A DNA stretch of 64,000 nucleotides from Bradyrhizobium cosmicum (GCF_007290395.2 NZ_CP041656.2:3472001-3536000), one strand, 5' to 3'. Counted from the stretch's first letter, positions 26,081 to 36,873 are shown. A program made the numbers and translations. The notes: generated by a model from the letters alone, not told the origin.

Positions 26081-27985
26081 TCACTGGTTCGCGCCGGTCA
26101 CCTGCGCGAAGGCGGCCTGATTAATGGTGGTCCCGATGTCGGTTTGAAGCTTGTTGACATAGGAAGCGACCTGCTCGTCGGTGAGCGCGCGGTCGAGACT
26201 GTCCTTCAGCTTCTTCACCGCGTCGGATGCGGCATCGACGGAGGGATCGACGATGTCGGTGACGCGGAAGACGACGACTTCGCCGCTGCCCGCCGCGGTC
26301 TGTCCAACGCCGTCCTTGGCGGTGCGGAACGCGGCCGTCACGACGGTCGCGGGCACGCCGGCGGGCGAGTCGTCACGCTTGATGCCGCTGGCGGTCTCGA
26401 CCTTGGCGCCGACCGCGGCGGCTTCGTCGGCGAGCTTGCCGCCCTGTTCGAGCTTCTGCACCATCTCGGTCGCCTTGGCCTTCAGCTTGGCGGCGATCTG
26501 ATCTTGGCGCCAGCGCGCCTCGACCTGGTCGCGGACCTCGTCGAGGTTGCGATCGCGCGAGGGCGTGATGGCGAGCACGTCGTACCAGACGTAGCCGCCC
26601 TTGAACGAGATCGAGTCGTTGTCGACGCCGACATCGGTGTTGAAGGCCTGCGACACCACATCGAGGCCCTGCGGGATGCCGGCGACCGGCTGGCCGTTCG
26701 GGGCGCGGCCGGAGCGATCGACGGCATCGATGGTCACGGCGGTGAGGCCGAGCTTCTGGGCCGCGTCGATCACGCTGGAGCCGCCGCCGCGCTCGTCTTC
26801 CATCTTGTCACGGAGATCGGCGACCTTGGCGCGCGCCCGCTCGGTGGCGATCTCGCGCTTGATGTCGCCGGCAAGGCTGCCGTAATCCGCCTCCTTGCCA
26901 GGCTCGATCTTGTCGACCTTCACGATCGAGATGCCGAGGGGGCCCTGGATCGGCTGGCTGATCTCACCTGCAGGCAGCGCGAAAGCCGCGCTCCCGACCG
27001 TGGAGTCCAGCGACGATTTGGTCACGAGCCCAAGGTCGACATCGGAGGCGCTGAGCCCACGCTCCTTGCCGAGGTCCTCAAACGATGTCCCGCCTGCAAG
27101 ACGCTCGCGCGCGGTCTGCGCTTCGGCGAGAGTTGGGAAGACGAGTTGCTGGATCTGGCGCTTCTCCGGCGTGCCGAGCCGGTCCTTGCGCTGCTCGAAC
27201 ACCTTCTTGGCGTCATCGTCGGAGACTTCGCTCCATTTGCCGATCTCTTCCGGCGAGACCACGACGAAGGAGATCTTGCGGTATTCGGGCGCGCGGAACT
27301 GGACCTTGTGATCCTCGAAATAAGCGGCGAGCGCCTCGGGCGAAGGCGCGTCGATGGCGCCGGCCTGCGCGGCGTCGAGCTTGACGAATTCGATCGCGCG
27401 CTGCTCGTTCTGGAAGCGCGTCAGCACGTCCAGCATGGCCTTCGGCGGCTCCAGGCCGGCGCCGATGGTGCCGGTGATCTGGCGGCGCAGCGACACCTTC
27501 CGCTGCTCGGAAACGTAGCGCTGCTCGGTGTAGCCGAAATTGCGGATCACCGCCTGGAATCGGTTCGCATCGAAGTTGCCGCTGACACCCTTGAAGTTGG
27601 GGTCGTTCATGATGAACTGGCGGATCTGTTCGTCGGACTGGCCGAGCCCGAGCCGGCGCGCTTCTTCATCGAGCGCGGCTTCGGCGATGGTCTGCTGCAG
27701 CACCTGACGGTCGAGGCCGAAGGCACGGGCCTGGTCGGGCGTCAGCGGACGGCCGACCTGGCGGCCGATCTGTTGCAGGCGGTCGGTGTAGATCTGGCGG
27801 AACTCGTTCAGCGAAATCTCGGTGCCGCCCACCTTGGCCACCGTGGACTGCCCAAAGCCCTTGAAGATGTCGGCGATTCCCCAGACGCCGAAACTGATGA
27901 TCAACACGCCCATCACGATGGCCATGATGGTCTTGCCGACCCAGTTTGATGAGGCCTTGCGCATTCCTCGAAGCATTTGGTCCAA
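26081..27985 (-). CDS. PpiD-like periplasmic peptidyl-prolyl isomerase (SurA N-terminal domain)
   Basis: A 634-aa inner-membrane-anchored chaperone. The N terminus has one membrane segment (TIMAIVMGVLIISFGVWGIA), then a SurA-type chaperone domain (about 35-250) and a parvulin PPIC domain (about 250-365: KRQIQQLVFPTLAEAQTARE through EISQPIQGPLGISIVKVDKI), then a second helical and substrate-binding region. PpiD assists folding of proteins leaving the Sec channel. It is the first gene of the ppiD-trpD-trpC-moaC unit and divergent from tpiA. The coupling to trp genes is a known rhizobial arrangement without an obvious functional reason. Confidence 0.9.
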   Translation of the reverse strand: MDQMLRGMRKASSNWVGKTIMAIVMGVLIISFGVWGIADIFKGFGQSTVAKVGGTEISLNEFRQIYTDRLQQIGRQVGRPLTPDQARAFGLDRQVLQQTIAEAALDEEARRLGLGQSDEQIRQFIMNDPNFKGVSGNFDANRFQAVIRNFGYTEQRYVSEQRKVSLRRQITGTIGAGLEPPKAMLDVLTRFQNEQRAIEFVKLDAAQAGAIDAPSPEALAAYFEDHKVQFRAPEYRKISFVVVSPEEIGKWSEVSDDDAKKVFEQRKDRLGTPEKRQIQQLVFPTLAEAQTARERLAGGTSFEDLGKERGLSASDVDLGLVTKSSLDSTVGSAAFALPAGEISQPIQGPLGISIVKVDKIEPGKEADYGSLAGDIKREIATERARAKVADLRDKMEDERGGGSSVIDAAQKLGLTAVTIDAVDRSGRAPNGQPVAGIPQGLDVVSQAFNTDVGVDNDSISFKGGYVWYDVLAITPSRDRNLDEVRDQVEARWRQDQIAAKLKAKATEMVQKLEQGGKLADEAAAVGAKVETASGIKRDDSPAGVPATVVTAAFRTAKDGVGQTAAGSGEVVVFRVTDIVDPSVDAASDAVKKLKDSLDRALTDEQVASYVNKLQTDIGTTINQAAFAQVTGANQ

Positions 27986-28199
27986 CTTGTTTGGCAGGAA
28001 GGGGAACGGGAGCGCGTCTTAATGCAGATTCCGCAAAAGCGCGTCACCAAATTGATCAATCATCATAAAGTGGCGGCTTTCCCCCCGCAACCTCAGGTCA
28101 TGTGGCGGCTTCAAGCTGCGGTTAAAGGCCTCTGGTCTCTGGAACTGGCGCGGCAGCTCTGCTAGCGCATGAACAAACCTCATTTCGCTGGAAATTGAC

Positions 28200-28955
28200 A
28201 TGACCGACGCCATCCGACCGCTGATTGCCGGCAACTGGAAAATGAACGGCCTGAAGGGCTCGGCTGCCGAATTCGACGCCATGCTCAACGGTGCGGCAGA
28301 GGTGGCCGTGAAGGCCGATCTCCTGGTCTGCCCGCCGGCGACGCTGGTCGCGGCCTTCGCCGACAAGGCACGCGGCCAGAAGGTCGCGGTCGGCGCGCAG
28401 GATTGCCATCCCAAGGCCTCCGGCGCCCATACCGGCGATATCGCCGCCGAGATGCTGGCGGATGCCGGCGCGACCGCCATCATCGTCGGCCATTCCGAGC
28501 GCCGCGCCGACCATGGCGAGGGCGATGCGCTGGTCAGGCAGAAGGCCGAGGCCGCCTGGCGCGCGGGGGTCACCGCGATCGTCTGCATCGGCGAGACGCA
28601 GGGCCAGCGCAATGCCGGCCAGACCCTGGACATCCTGCGTGGCCAGCTCGACGGCTCGCTGCCGGACGGCTCGACCGCCGCCAATCTGGTCGTGGCCTAC
28701 GAGCCGGTCTGGGCGATCGGTACGGGTCTGACCCCCACGGCCCAGGATGTCGAGCAGATTCATGGCTTTATCCGGGAGTTCCTGACTTCCCGGTTCAAGG
28801 CCGACGGCGCCAGGATGCGGATCCTCTATGGCGGCTCGGTCAAGCCCTCCAACGCGGCCGAGCTGATGGCGGTCAAGAATGTCAACGGCGCCCTGATCGG
28901 TGGCGCCAGCCTGAAGGCAGCCGATTTCCTTGCGATTGCGAAGGGCTGCCCCTAG
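28200..28955 (+). CDS. tpiA: Triose-phosphate isomerase
   Basis: Interconverts dihydroxyacetone phosphate and glyceraldehyde 3-phosphate. The 251-aa product has all catalytic segments: [10 protein letters not shown] (Lys), IIVGHSERR (His), [13 protein letters not shown] (Glu, followed by loop 6) and [15 protein letters not shown] (phosphate loop). The start is ATG 28200. It is divergent from the ppiD-like gene and followed by secG after about 140 bp. I see nothing unusual. Confidence 0.97.
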   Translation: MTDAIRPLIAGNWKMNGLKGSAAEFDAMLNGAAEVAVKADLLVCPPATLVAAFADKARGQKVAVGAQDCHPKASGAHTGDIAAEMLADAGATAIIVGHSERRADHGEGDALVRQKAEAAWRAGVTAIVCIGETQGQRNAGQTLDILRGQLDGSLPDGSTAANLVVAYEPVWAIGTGLTPTAQDVEQIHGFIREFLTSRFKADGARMRILYGGSVKPSNAAELMAVKNVNGALIGGASLKAADFLAIAKGCP

Positions 28956-29094
28956 CTAATTCAAACCGTTAGTCCCGGTCGATCGGGGGTGGCAATGCCG
29001 TTTCCGATCGTGTAACACCGCGCAACTTCAGGAAAACCCGCGAAGCGCGATCGGCCGCCGTTCAGGCGCCGCCCGCTTGTGACGGAAGGGCACT

Positions 29095-29481
29095 ATGCAG
29101 ACTGTTGTCATCGTCATCCACCTCATGATCGTCGCCGTCATGATCGGCGCCGTCCTGCTCCAGAAGTCGGAAGGCGGCGGCCTCGGCATGGGCGGTGGCG
29201 CGGGCTTCATGTCGAGCCGCGGCACCGCAAACCTGTTGACGCGGACCACCGCGATTCTCGCGGCGGGATTCTTTCTCACCAGCCTGTTCCTGTCGTGGCA
29301 CGCCGGCTACAGCCGCGCGCCGACGTCGATCATCGGCACGCCTGCGTCACAGACCCAGCCGGCCGGCGGCGGGCCGATCGTGCCGCCGACGTCTGGCGGC
29401 ATCCTGGATTCGCTGAAGAAGGCGGACGAGCAGCAGCAGGCCCCGGCACCGAGCGGCCCGCAGGTGCCCCGTTCGCAATAA
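29095..29481 (+). CDS. secG: Preprotein translocase subunit SecG
   Basis: SecG is the small inner-membrane subunit that assists SecYE/SecA. The 128-aa product has two membrane helices (TVVIVIHLMIVAVMIGAVLL and TTAILAAGFFLTSLFLSW) joined by the conserved glycine-rich cytoplasmic loop QKSEGGGLGMGGGAGFMSSR, then NLLTRTT. A long Pro/Gln/Ala-rich C-terminal tail is usual in rhizobial SecG. It lies between tpiA and pyrG, as in other alphaproteobacteria. Confidence 0.95.
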   Translation: MQTVVIVIHLMIVAVMIGAVLLQKSEGGGLGMGGGAGFMSSRGTANLLTRTTAILAAGFFLTSLFLSWHAGYSRAPTSIIGTPASQTQPAGGGPIVPPTSGGILDSLKKADEQQQAPAPSGPQVPRSQ

Positions 29482-29635
29482 AGCAGGGGGGCCATGCAGG
29501 GCGGCTGCTACCGTCCTGCATCAGCAATCCCCATCAAGGCACTGTCACCACTCTTAGTTCTGGATCACCCACAGGCCCGCAGAATCTTTGGGGCGGAATA
29601 CGAATCGCTTTGGCGAATCGAATTCGAGGGATTAG

Positions 29636-31279
<1,644 letters not shown>

Positions 31280-31300
31280 GGCCCCAGTGCGCTGTTCTGG

Positions 31301-31945
31301 CTAGACCTGCGAAAGCATCGACTCTGGCTCGACCGGCGTTGAGACATCGGGCGCCGGCGATCTCGTGGCGAGCTTCATCTGTGGTCGTCGCGTCAGCTTG
31401 TAGACGGCGGCTGGCGGCACATTGAGAATAGCGCGGTCCACGAGCGTTGCGCGCAGGCCCAGCCGGTCGAGCACGGGCCGCGGGACAGGGCAGCTCATGC
31501 CGTAGGTGAACTGATAGAAGGCGCCGCCGGGGCGGACATAGCTGAACGCGCCACCGATGATTGAGACGACCTTGCGCGTCGACATGTTCAACAGCGGCAG
31601 GCCGCTGACGACGGCGCCAACGGGCGCGCCGTCGTAGAGGCGCTCCGTAGTCAACCGCCCCGCATCCATCCACAAGACGCGCGCATTGGGAAAGCGCATC
31701 TGCAGGATTTTCATGAAGTCGGAGCCGTATTCGATCAGCGTGAGGTCCTGCTGGCGGATGCCGCGCTTGAGGAGCTTGTAGGTAAAGGCGCCGGTGCCGG
31801 GGCCGAGCTCGAGAATTGGGCCGGTCGACGCGGAGATCTCGCGGGTGATGAGATCGGCCAGCGCCGCGCCCGACGGAGCGATCGCGCCGACCCGGCGCGG
31901 GGCCGACATCCAGGACAGGAAGAAGGAAAGGAAATCGTTGGGCAT
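31301..31945 (-). CDS. SAM-dependent methyltransferase, Rhodobacter-type phospholipid N-methyltransferase-like
   Basis: A 214-aa Rossmann-fold methyltransferase. The SAM motif is ILELGPGTGAFT, followed by the acidic end LTLIEYGSDF, motif II VLWMDAG, VVSGLPLLN, and a late RPGGAFYQFTYG and NVPPAAVYK. This layout (SAPRRVGAIAPSG lead, SGLPL, NxPPAxVY) fits the PmtA/PmtX group that methylates phosphatidylethanolamine on the way to phosphatidylcholine; Bradyrhizobium is known to carry several. The ATG at 31945 has GGAG 6 nt upstream; a GTG at 31951 is less well placed. It lies downstream of a two-component system and has a tandem repeat in its promoter that is also found before the regulator gene. 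The substrate is not proven. Confidence 0.75.
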   Translation of the reverse strand: MPNDFLSFFLSWMSAPRRVGAIAPSGAALADLITREISASTGPILELGPGTGAFTYKLLKRGIRQQDLTLIEYGSDFMKILQMRFPNARVLWMDAGRLTTERLYDGAPVGAVVSGLPLLNMSTRKVVSIIGGAFSYVRPGGAFYQFTYGMSCPVPRPVLDRLGLRATLVDRAILNVPPAAVYKLTRRPQMKLATRSPAPDVSTPVEPESMLSQV

Positions 31946-32012
31946 GTGCACTCCGGCATCTTAGTTAAGCCTCGCGGATCAGAGGTGAGGCGGTCGCAGA
32001 GTCGCCGGAGTG

Positions 32013-32030
32013 CATTGCGACAGCATTGCG
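32013..32030 (-). promoter_or_regulatory. Tandem repeat, candidate response-regulator operator (methyltransferase promoter)
   Basis: CATTGCG occurs twice (32013-32019 and 32024-32030) with an 11-bp period, the layout of OmpR-family binding sites. The 18-mer matches the site at 34149-34166 in 17 positions. It lies 68-85 bp upstream of the methyltransferase ATG, in the 110-bp gap after the sensor kinase gene. Confidence 0.6.
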
Positions 32031-32055
32031 CTTGGCATGCCGAGGTGGAATTGAA

Positions 32056-33432
32056 TCAACTGTGCCGGATTGGCGGCAGAGAGATCCTGAAGCGCGTGCC
32101 GCCGCCCGGACCGTCCGCAACCGAGACGTAGCCACCATGCAGCAGCACGATCTCGCGCACCATGTTGAGGCCGAGGCCGGCGCCGCGATCGAGCGGTGCC
32201 AATCGGTAGAACGGCTCGAAGATCTGCTCGCGCTGATCGGCCGGAATGCCGGCGCCTTCGTCCGTGACTTCGATGCTTGCGGGTCCAGCCACACAAATCC
32301 CGATCGTGCCGCGGCGAGGGCCGTGCTGAATCGCATTCTGCACGAGGTTGGTCAGCGCGCGCTCCAGTGCGGCTGCATCGCCGGTCGTCTCGACCGGCGT
32401 GGCCGGTGCATCGAGCGCCAGCTCGTAGCCTGCGGCAATCGCGAGCGGCGCGAGGTCGGCAGCCACGCCTTGCGCGATCTGAACGAGGTCGACGCGCGCG
32501 AACGGATGGCCGCAGCGGTCGAGCCGCTGGATGTCCAGCAATTGCTCGGCGAGCGTGGCCAGTCGCGCGGCATCCTCCAGCAAGCGGGTCTTGTCCGGCC
32601 CGGGGGCAAGCGACTCCAGCCGCGTGTTCAAAATCGCGATCGGCGTGCGTAACTCATGCGCGGCATCGGCGACGAAACGCTTGTGGCGGGCATAGCCCTG
32701 GTCCAGCCGCGCAAGTGCGTCGTTGACTGCAGTCACGAGCGGCACGACCTCCAGCGGAATCCGGTCCACCGACAGCCTGGCGCCGCGCTGATGGATGTCG
32801 ATCCGCCGTGCCTGGTCCGCCGTGGTATCGAGCCCTCTGAATGCGCGCTGCACGATCATCGGTGTCGCGATGAAGGTTGCCGTTCCCATCAGGAGCAAGC
32901 CGGGCAGGGCGATGCCGAGAAACGCGAGCGAGGTCATGACCAGCGCCTTGGCGCCGGTCAGCCGTCCTTGCGTCGCCGTGATGATCTGCACGTTGCCGGC
33001 GTCGGTGTCGACGCGCTTCAGCCGCGCCGCCGGCTTGCGCGGATCGTCCTCGAAAAGCTGCCAGCCGAGCCGCGCCTGGCTGATCTGGTCGAGGCCGCCG
33101 CCGATCGCTGCGAATTCGGCGGGCACGGCACCTTCGGCAAGCGAATGTCCATGGCGGTCGCGGACCAGGAACCAGAGGTCGGGAGTTTCGCTACGCAATT
33201 GTTTCAGGTCTGGCGTCGGCCGCAGGATCAGGCTCCCTTGCGTGTCCCGCGCGAGCGCGCGCTGAACCAATTCGATTACGCGATCCTCGTCACGCTCGGC
33301 GAGCACGAAGCCCGACGCGCACAATGCTCCGACGACGACGGCGACGAGCGCGACCAGCAGCGCGGCCTGGAGCGAGAGCAGGCGCCAGCTTAGCCGCGAG
33401 CGCAGGCAATAGGCATCGTCGTGTTTGCTCAT
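32056..33432 (-). CDS. Sensor histidine kinase
   Basis: A 458-aa membrane kinase: membrane segment 1 (about 20-42), a periplasmic sensor of about 120 residues, membrane segment 2 (about 163-190), a HAMP-like linker, then HisKA with FVADAAHELRTPIAI (phospho-His near 258) and HATPase_c with the N box LVQNAIQHG, G1 VTDEGAGIP, F box EPFYR and G2 GAGLGLNMV. The type resembles QseC/PmrB kinases. The sensed signal is unknown. The gene overlaps the response regulator by 4 nt, so the pair is co-translated. Confidence 0.93.
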   Translation of the reverse strand: MSKHDDAYCLRSRLSWRLLSLQAALLVALVAVVVGALCASGFVLAERDEDRVIELVQRALARDTQGSLILRPTPDLKQLRSETPDLWFLVRDRHGHSLAEGAVPAEFAAIGGGLDQISQARLGWQLFEDDPRKPAARLKRVDTDAGNVQIITATQGRLTGAKALVMTSLAFLGIALPGLLLMGTATFIATPMIVQRAFRGLDTTADQARRIDIHQRGARLSVDRIPLEVVPLVTAVNDALARLDQGYARHKRFVADAAHELRTPIAILNTRLESLAPGPDKTRLLEDAARLATLAEQLLDIQRLDRCGHPFARVDLVQIAQGVAADLAPLAIAAGYELALDAPATPVETTGDAAALERALTNLVQNAIQHGPRRGTIGICVAGPASIEVTDEGAGIPADQREQIFEPFYRLAPLDRGAGLGLNMVREIVLLHGGYVSVADGPGGGTRFRISLPPIRHS

Positions 33433-34103
33433 GGCAGCTTCTTCAGGAGATAGCCGACGCCGCGAATGCTGTGGATCTCGACGCCGGCATCCGCCTCGGC
33501 GAGCTTGCGGCGCAACCGCGAGATGTGCGTGTCCAGCGCGTTCGACTGGACTTCGTCGTCGAAATTGTAGACGGCCTCCTCCAGTGCCGAGCGCAGCACG
33601 GTTCGGCCCAGGCGGCGGATCAAGGCCTCGAGCACCAGCAGTTCCCGGCGCGGCAGCTCGAATGGCTGACCGTCGATGCTGGCTTCGCGATGGCCGAGTT
33701 CGAAGGCGAGGCGGCCGGCACGAATGATGTCGGGAGAAAGGCCGACAGGCCGCCGCAGCACGGCGCGCAGCCGTGCGAGCAATTCCTCGACCGCGAAGGG
33801 CTTTGCCAGATAGTCGTCGGCGCCGCTGTCGAGCCCGGCGACGCGGTCGGCGAGTTCACCACGTGCGGTCAGGACGATGATCGGCACGCCGCCGGCACGC
33901 GCGCGAAGCTTTGGGATCAGGGCGAGCCCGTCTCCGTCGGGGAGCTGGCGGTCGAGCAGGACGGCGGCATGGACATCGGCGGAAATGGCCTCTTCTGCTT
34001 CCGCAAGCGTGGGAGCGTGATCCACCACCATGTCGTAGCGCTTCAGCGCAGACGCCAGCGCACAGGCCATCTCGGCCTCGTCCTCGACAAGCAGAATCCG
34101 CAT
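33429..34103 (-). CDS. OmpR/PhoB-type response regulator
   Basis: A 224-aa transcription factor. The receiver domain (1-115) has the acidic pair in LLVEDEAE, the phospho-acceptor Asp51 in AVLLDRQLPDGDG, the Thr of VLTARGE and the Lys of YLAKPF. The C-terminal winged helix (125-224) has ELPRRELLVLEALI, the recognition region SNALDTHISRLRRKL and the closing RGVGYLLKKL. It is cotranscribed with the overlapping kinase. A direct repeat 46-64 bp upstream of its start, copied before the methyltransferase, points to autoregulation. Confidence 0.94.
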   Translation of the reverse strand: MRILLVEDEAEMACALASALKRYDMVVDHAPTLAEAEEAISADVHAAVLLDRQLPDGDGLALIPKLRARAGGVPIIVLTARGELADRVAGLDSGADDYLAKPFAVEELLARLRAVLRRPVGLSPDIIRAGRLAFELGHREASIDGQPFELPRRELLVLEALIRRLGRTVLRSALEEAVYNFDDEVQSNALDTHISRLRRKLAEADAGVEIHSIRGVGYLLKKLP

Positions 34104-34148
34104 AGTCCCTGCACCTCAATCGCAAACGAGCAATTCTAGCGGCCCGAT

Positions 34149-34167
34149 CATTGCGGCAGCATTGCGG
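34149..34167 (-). promoter_or_regulatory. Tandem repeat, candidate response-regulator operator (regulator promoter)
   Basis: CATTGCGG-CAG-CATTGCGG: two 8-bp copies (34149-34156, 34160-34167) with an 11-bp period, 46-64 bp upstream of the response regulator ATG. The same unit occurs at 32013-32030. Two copies in the promoters of one locus make this a good operator candidate. Confidence 0.6.
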
Positions 34168-34308
34168 GAATGAACAGAACTGGCCGCCAGGATCAGTCTG
34201 AAGCCCGCCTAGCCATGCGCGAAACGCCACAGGGGCGCTCGGGTAGCGCTCAAGACACCGCCATCGCCGGTCGCTATAACCGCTGAACTTGATCGGGAGG
34301 AAGCAAGA

Positions 34309-34635
34309 ATGATCTATGAAATGCGCATCTACCGCTGCGTGCCCGGCCGTTTGCCGGCGCTGTTGAAGCGGTTCGAGACAGTGACGCTGAAGCTGTGGGA
34401 AAAGCACGGCATCAAGCAGGCCGGCTTCTTCACCACGCTGATCGGTGAATCCAACCAGGAGCTGACCTATTTCCTCGCCTGGGACTCGCTCGCCGACCGC
34501 GAGGCGAAGTGGGGCAAGTTCATGACTGACCCCGACTGGATGAAGGCACGCGCCGAGAGTGAAGCGGACGGCCAGATCGTCGGCAACATCGTCAGCCAGA
34601 TCCTGACGCCGACCGCCTTCTCGTCGGTCAAGTAG
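34309..34635 (+). CDS. NIPSNAP family protein
   Basis: A 108-aa dimeric alpha/beta-barrel (ferredoxin-like) protein with the NIPSNAP pattern: MIYEMRIYRCVPGRLPALLK at the start, KHGIKQAGFFTTLIGESNQE in the middle, LTYFLAWDSLADREAKWGKF, and a final strand. The family has no established enzymatic role in bacteria and often lies near catabolic genes. The ATG at 34309 has GGGAGGAAG upstream, a strong ribosome site. It stands alone, divergent from the response regulator and followed by a GC-rich palindrome. Confidence 0.88.
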   Translation: MIYEMRIYRCVPGRLPALLKRFETVTLKLWEKHGIKQAGFFTTLIGESNQELTYFLAWDSLADREAKWGKFMTDPDWMKARAESEADGQIVGNIVSQILTPTAFSSVK

Positions 34636-34652
34636 CACTATCGGCCCAGGGC

Positions 34653-34672
34653 GCGCCGGGGGCCCCCGGCGC
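34653..34672 (+). terminator. 20-bp GC palindrome after the NIPSNAP gene
   Basis: GCGCCGGGGG / CCCCCGGCGC is a perfect 20-bp dyad, flanked by AGGG and CCCT that could extend the stem. It begins 17 bp after the stop codon. No T run follows, so it may be a weak terminator. Confidence 0.45.
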
Positions 34673-34758
34673 AACCCTGATATTCTGACGGTCCGGGCCG
34701 AATGGGGTTGATCCGCCCCTCATCGCAGCTATGGTCGCGGCGAAACGAGGGAATTGCC

Positions 34759-35610
34759 TTGAGCTCTCCAGCATCGGCGGCGCCGGTCGTCACCATTGGA
34801 ACGGTCAAGTTCGGCAATGATCTGCCGATCTCGATCATCGCGGGACCCTGCCAGCTCGAAAGCCGCCAGCACGCGCTGGAGGTGGCCTCCGCGCTGAAGG
34901 AGATCGCCGCGCGGCTGAAGGTCGGGCTCGTCTACAAGACCTCGTTCGACAAGGCCAATCGCACCAGCGCATCCGCTGCGCGCGGCCTCGGCCTTGCGCA
35001 GTCGCTGCCGATCTTCGCCGAGATCCGTTCCTCGCTCGGCCTGCCGGTGCTGACCGACGTGCACGATGCTGCGCAGTGCGCCGAGGTGGCCCAGGCGGTG
35101 GACGTGCTGCAGATCCCGGCCTTCCTGTGCCGGCAGACCGACCTGCTGCTCGCGGCCGCCGCGACCGGCAAGGTCGTCAACGTCAAGAAGGGGCAGTTCC
35201 TCGCGCCCTGGGACATGGCGAATGTCGTGGCCAAGATCACCAGCGCGAACAATCCCAACGTGCTCGTCACCGAGCGCGGCGTATCCTTCGGCTACAACAC
35301 GCTGGTCTCCGACATGCGCGCGCTGCCGATCCTGGCGCGCACCACGGGCGCGCCCGTGATCTTCGATGCCACCCATTCGGTGCAGCAGCCGGGCGGGAAG
35401 GGAGCGTCTTCGGGCGGCGAGCGTGAATTCGTGCCGGTGCTGGCGCGCGCGGCCGTCGCGGTCGGCGTCGCCGGCGTCTTCATCGAGACCCATCCGGATC
35501 CCGATCGCGCGCCGTCGGACGGCCCCAACATGGTGCCGCTGCGCGAGTTCGAAGGACTGATCCGCAACCTGATGGCGTTCGACGCGCTGGCCAAAAGCAC
35601 CACGCGCTGA
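34759..35610 (+). CDS. kdsA: 3-deoxy-8-phosphooctulonate synthase (KDO8P synthase)
   Basis: KdsA condenses arabinose 5-phosphate with phosphoenolpyruvate to KDO 8-phosphate for the LPS core, in the cytoplasm. The 283-aa TIM-barrel protein shows IIAGPCQLESRQHALEVA, YKTSFDKANRTS, LPVLTDVHD, IPAFLCRQTDLLLAAA, NVKKGQFLAPWDM, VTERGVSFGYNTLVSDMRA and FDATHSVQQPGG. I chose TTG 34759, which has GAGGG about 8 nt upstream and gives an N terminus of normal length; an in-frame ATG at 34702 would add 19 unrelated residues. The MFS gene follows without a gap. Confidence 0.94.
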   Translation: MSSPASAAPVVTIGTVKFGNDLPISIIAGPCQLESRQHALEVASALKEIAARLKVGLVYKTSFDKANRTSASAARGLGLAQSLPIFAEIRSSLGLPVLTDVHDAAQCAEVAQAVDVLQIPAFLCRQTDLLLAAAATGKVVNVKKGQFLAPWDMANVVAKITSANNPNVLVTERGVSFGYNTLVSDMRALPILARTTGAPVIFDATHSVQQPGGKGASSGGEREFVPVLARAAVAVGVAGVFIETHPDPDRAPSDGPNMVPLREFEGLIRNLMAFDALAKSTTR

Positions 35611-36821
35611 TGCAGCAGCCTGTGATCAGGCCGTCCTCCGAGCAGAAGTTTCCGCCCGCGATCAATATCATCGCGCTCGCCGGCTTCTCGGCGGCGTTGT
35701 CGACACGGGCGCTCGATCCGGTCCTGCCGCATGTGGCGGAGGATTTTTCGATCAGCATCACGACGGCCGCGAGCATTGCGGCCGGCTTCGCCTTGATCTA
35801 CGCGCTGGTTCAGCCCGCGATCGGAGCGGCGGCCGATTTGTTCGGCAAGGCGCGGTTGATGACATTCTGCCTGGCGCTGCTCGGCGTCGCCTGCATCCTG
35901 GGCGCGCTTGCCACGTCATTCTCGGGTCTGTTCGCGAGCCGCATCCTGGCCGGCATCGCCGCGGGCGGTGTGTTTCCCGTTGCACTCGGCCTGACCGCCG
36001 ATCTCGTCGCCCCCGCCAAGCGGCAGATCGCGATCGGGCGCACGATGGCGGGCTCGATGACCGGCAATCTGCTGGGCTCATCCGCCAGCGGAATCATTGG
36101 CGATCTCATCGGCTGGCGTGGCGTGCTCGTCATCCTCGGCGCGCTCGGCCTGATTGCGGCTGTCGCGGTCGCGGCGGGCTTTCGCGGTGCCGCGCTGACA
36201 GCGCCGCCCAAGACCGACCTGAAAACCCTGAGGCAGGGCTACCGCACCATCTTCGCCAATCCCAACACGCGCTACTGCTATTCGGCCGTGTTCGTCGAAG
36301 GCTGCTGCGTGTTCGGCTTGTTTCCCTTCATCGCCGCGTTCCTGTTCGATCTCGGCGAGAAATCATTGTCGATAGCGGGCATCGTGATTGCCGGTTTTGC
36401 GGTCGGCGGGTTGCTCTACACCTTCACCGTCTCGCGCATGCTGCCGCGGCTCGGCGTCAAGGGCATGATGATCGCCGGCGGCTGCCTCGTGGCATTGCAG
36501 CTCGGTGCGCTCGCATTCGGTCCGGGCTGGAAGCTGCAATTCGTCAGCATGCTAGCGATGGGCTGGGGCTTCTACATGATCCATGGCTGCTTGCAGGTGT
36601 TCGCCAGCGAGCTGTCGATCGGGGCGAGGGCGACGGCGATGTCGCTGCACTCGTTCTTCTTCTTCATGGGACAGACGGTTGGCCCGATCGCCTATGGTCT
36701 TGGGCTTGAGCATGGCGGCAAGGTGCCGACACTGCTCGCAAGCGCCGCGATCATGGTTGTGCTGGGCCTCGTCTGCGCCCGGCTGCTCAAACAGCGCGCT
36801 CCGTCGGACGCGCGGGCGTGA
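35610..36821 (+). CDS. MFS transporter
   Basis: A 403-aa major facilitator with about twelve membrane helices. The loop 2-3 signature appears as GAAADLFGKARLMTFC, a variant of GxLaDrxGrr. The first half carries AGIAAGGVFPVALGLTADLV, typical of drug or sugar efflux members. Substrate unknown; the family context (DHA-like) suggests efflux of small molecules. The ATG at 35610 shares its A with the kdsA stop codon (TGATG), so the two are translationally coupled, though a functional link to KDO synthesis is not evident. Confidence 0.87.
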   Translation: MQQPVIRPSSEQKFPPAINIIALAGFSAALSTRALDPVLPHVAEDFSISITTAASIAAGFALIYALVQPAIGAAADLFGKARLMTFCLALLGVACILGALATSFSGLFASRILAGIAAGGVFPVALGLTADLVAPAKRQIAIGRTMAGSMTGNLLGSSASGIIGDLIGWRGVLVILGALGLIAAVAVAAGFRGAALTAPPKTDLKTLRQGYRTIFANPNTRYCYSAVFVEGCCVFGLFPFIAAFLFDLGEKSLSIAGIVIAGFAVGGLLYTFTVSRMLPRLGVKGMMIAGGCLVALQLGALAFGPGWKLQFVSMLAMGWGFYMIHGCLQVFASELSIGARATAMSLHSFFFFMGQTVGPIAYGLGLEHGGKVPTLLASAAIMVVLGLVCARLLKQRAPSDARA

Positions 36822-36832
36822 GGCAAGTATCG

Positions 36833-36873
36833 AGTTACCGGTCTCCGTATTTCTCCGGGAAAAATCGGTAACT
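36833..36873. promoter_or_regulatory. Inverted repeat upstream of the chemoreceptor gene
   Basis: AGTTACCG (36833-36840) and CGGTAACT (36866-36873) form an 8-bp inverted repeat with a 25-bp spacer, in the 129-bp gap between the MFS and chemoreceptor genes. It could be an operator or part of a terminator; there is no further support. Confidence 0.3.

Noticed and set aside
26144..27949. 601-codon plus-strand frame opposite the ppiD-like gene
   Set aside because: Antisense shadow of a well-supported gene; composition typical of reversed high-G+C codons.
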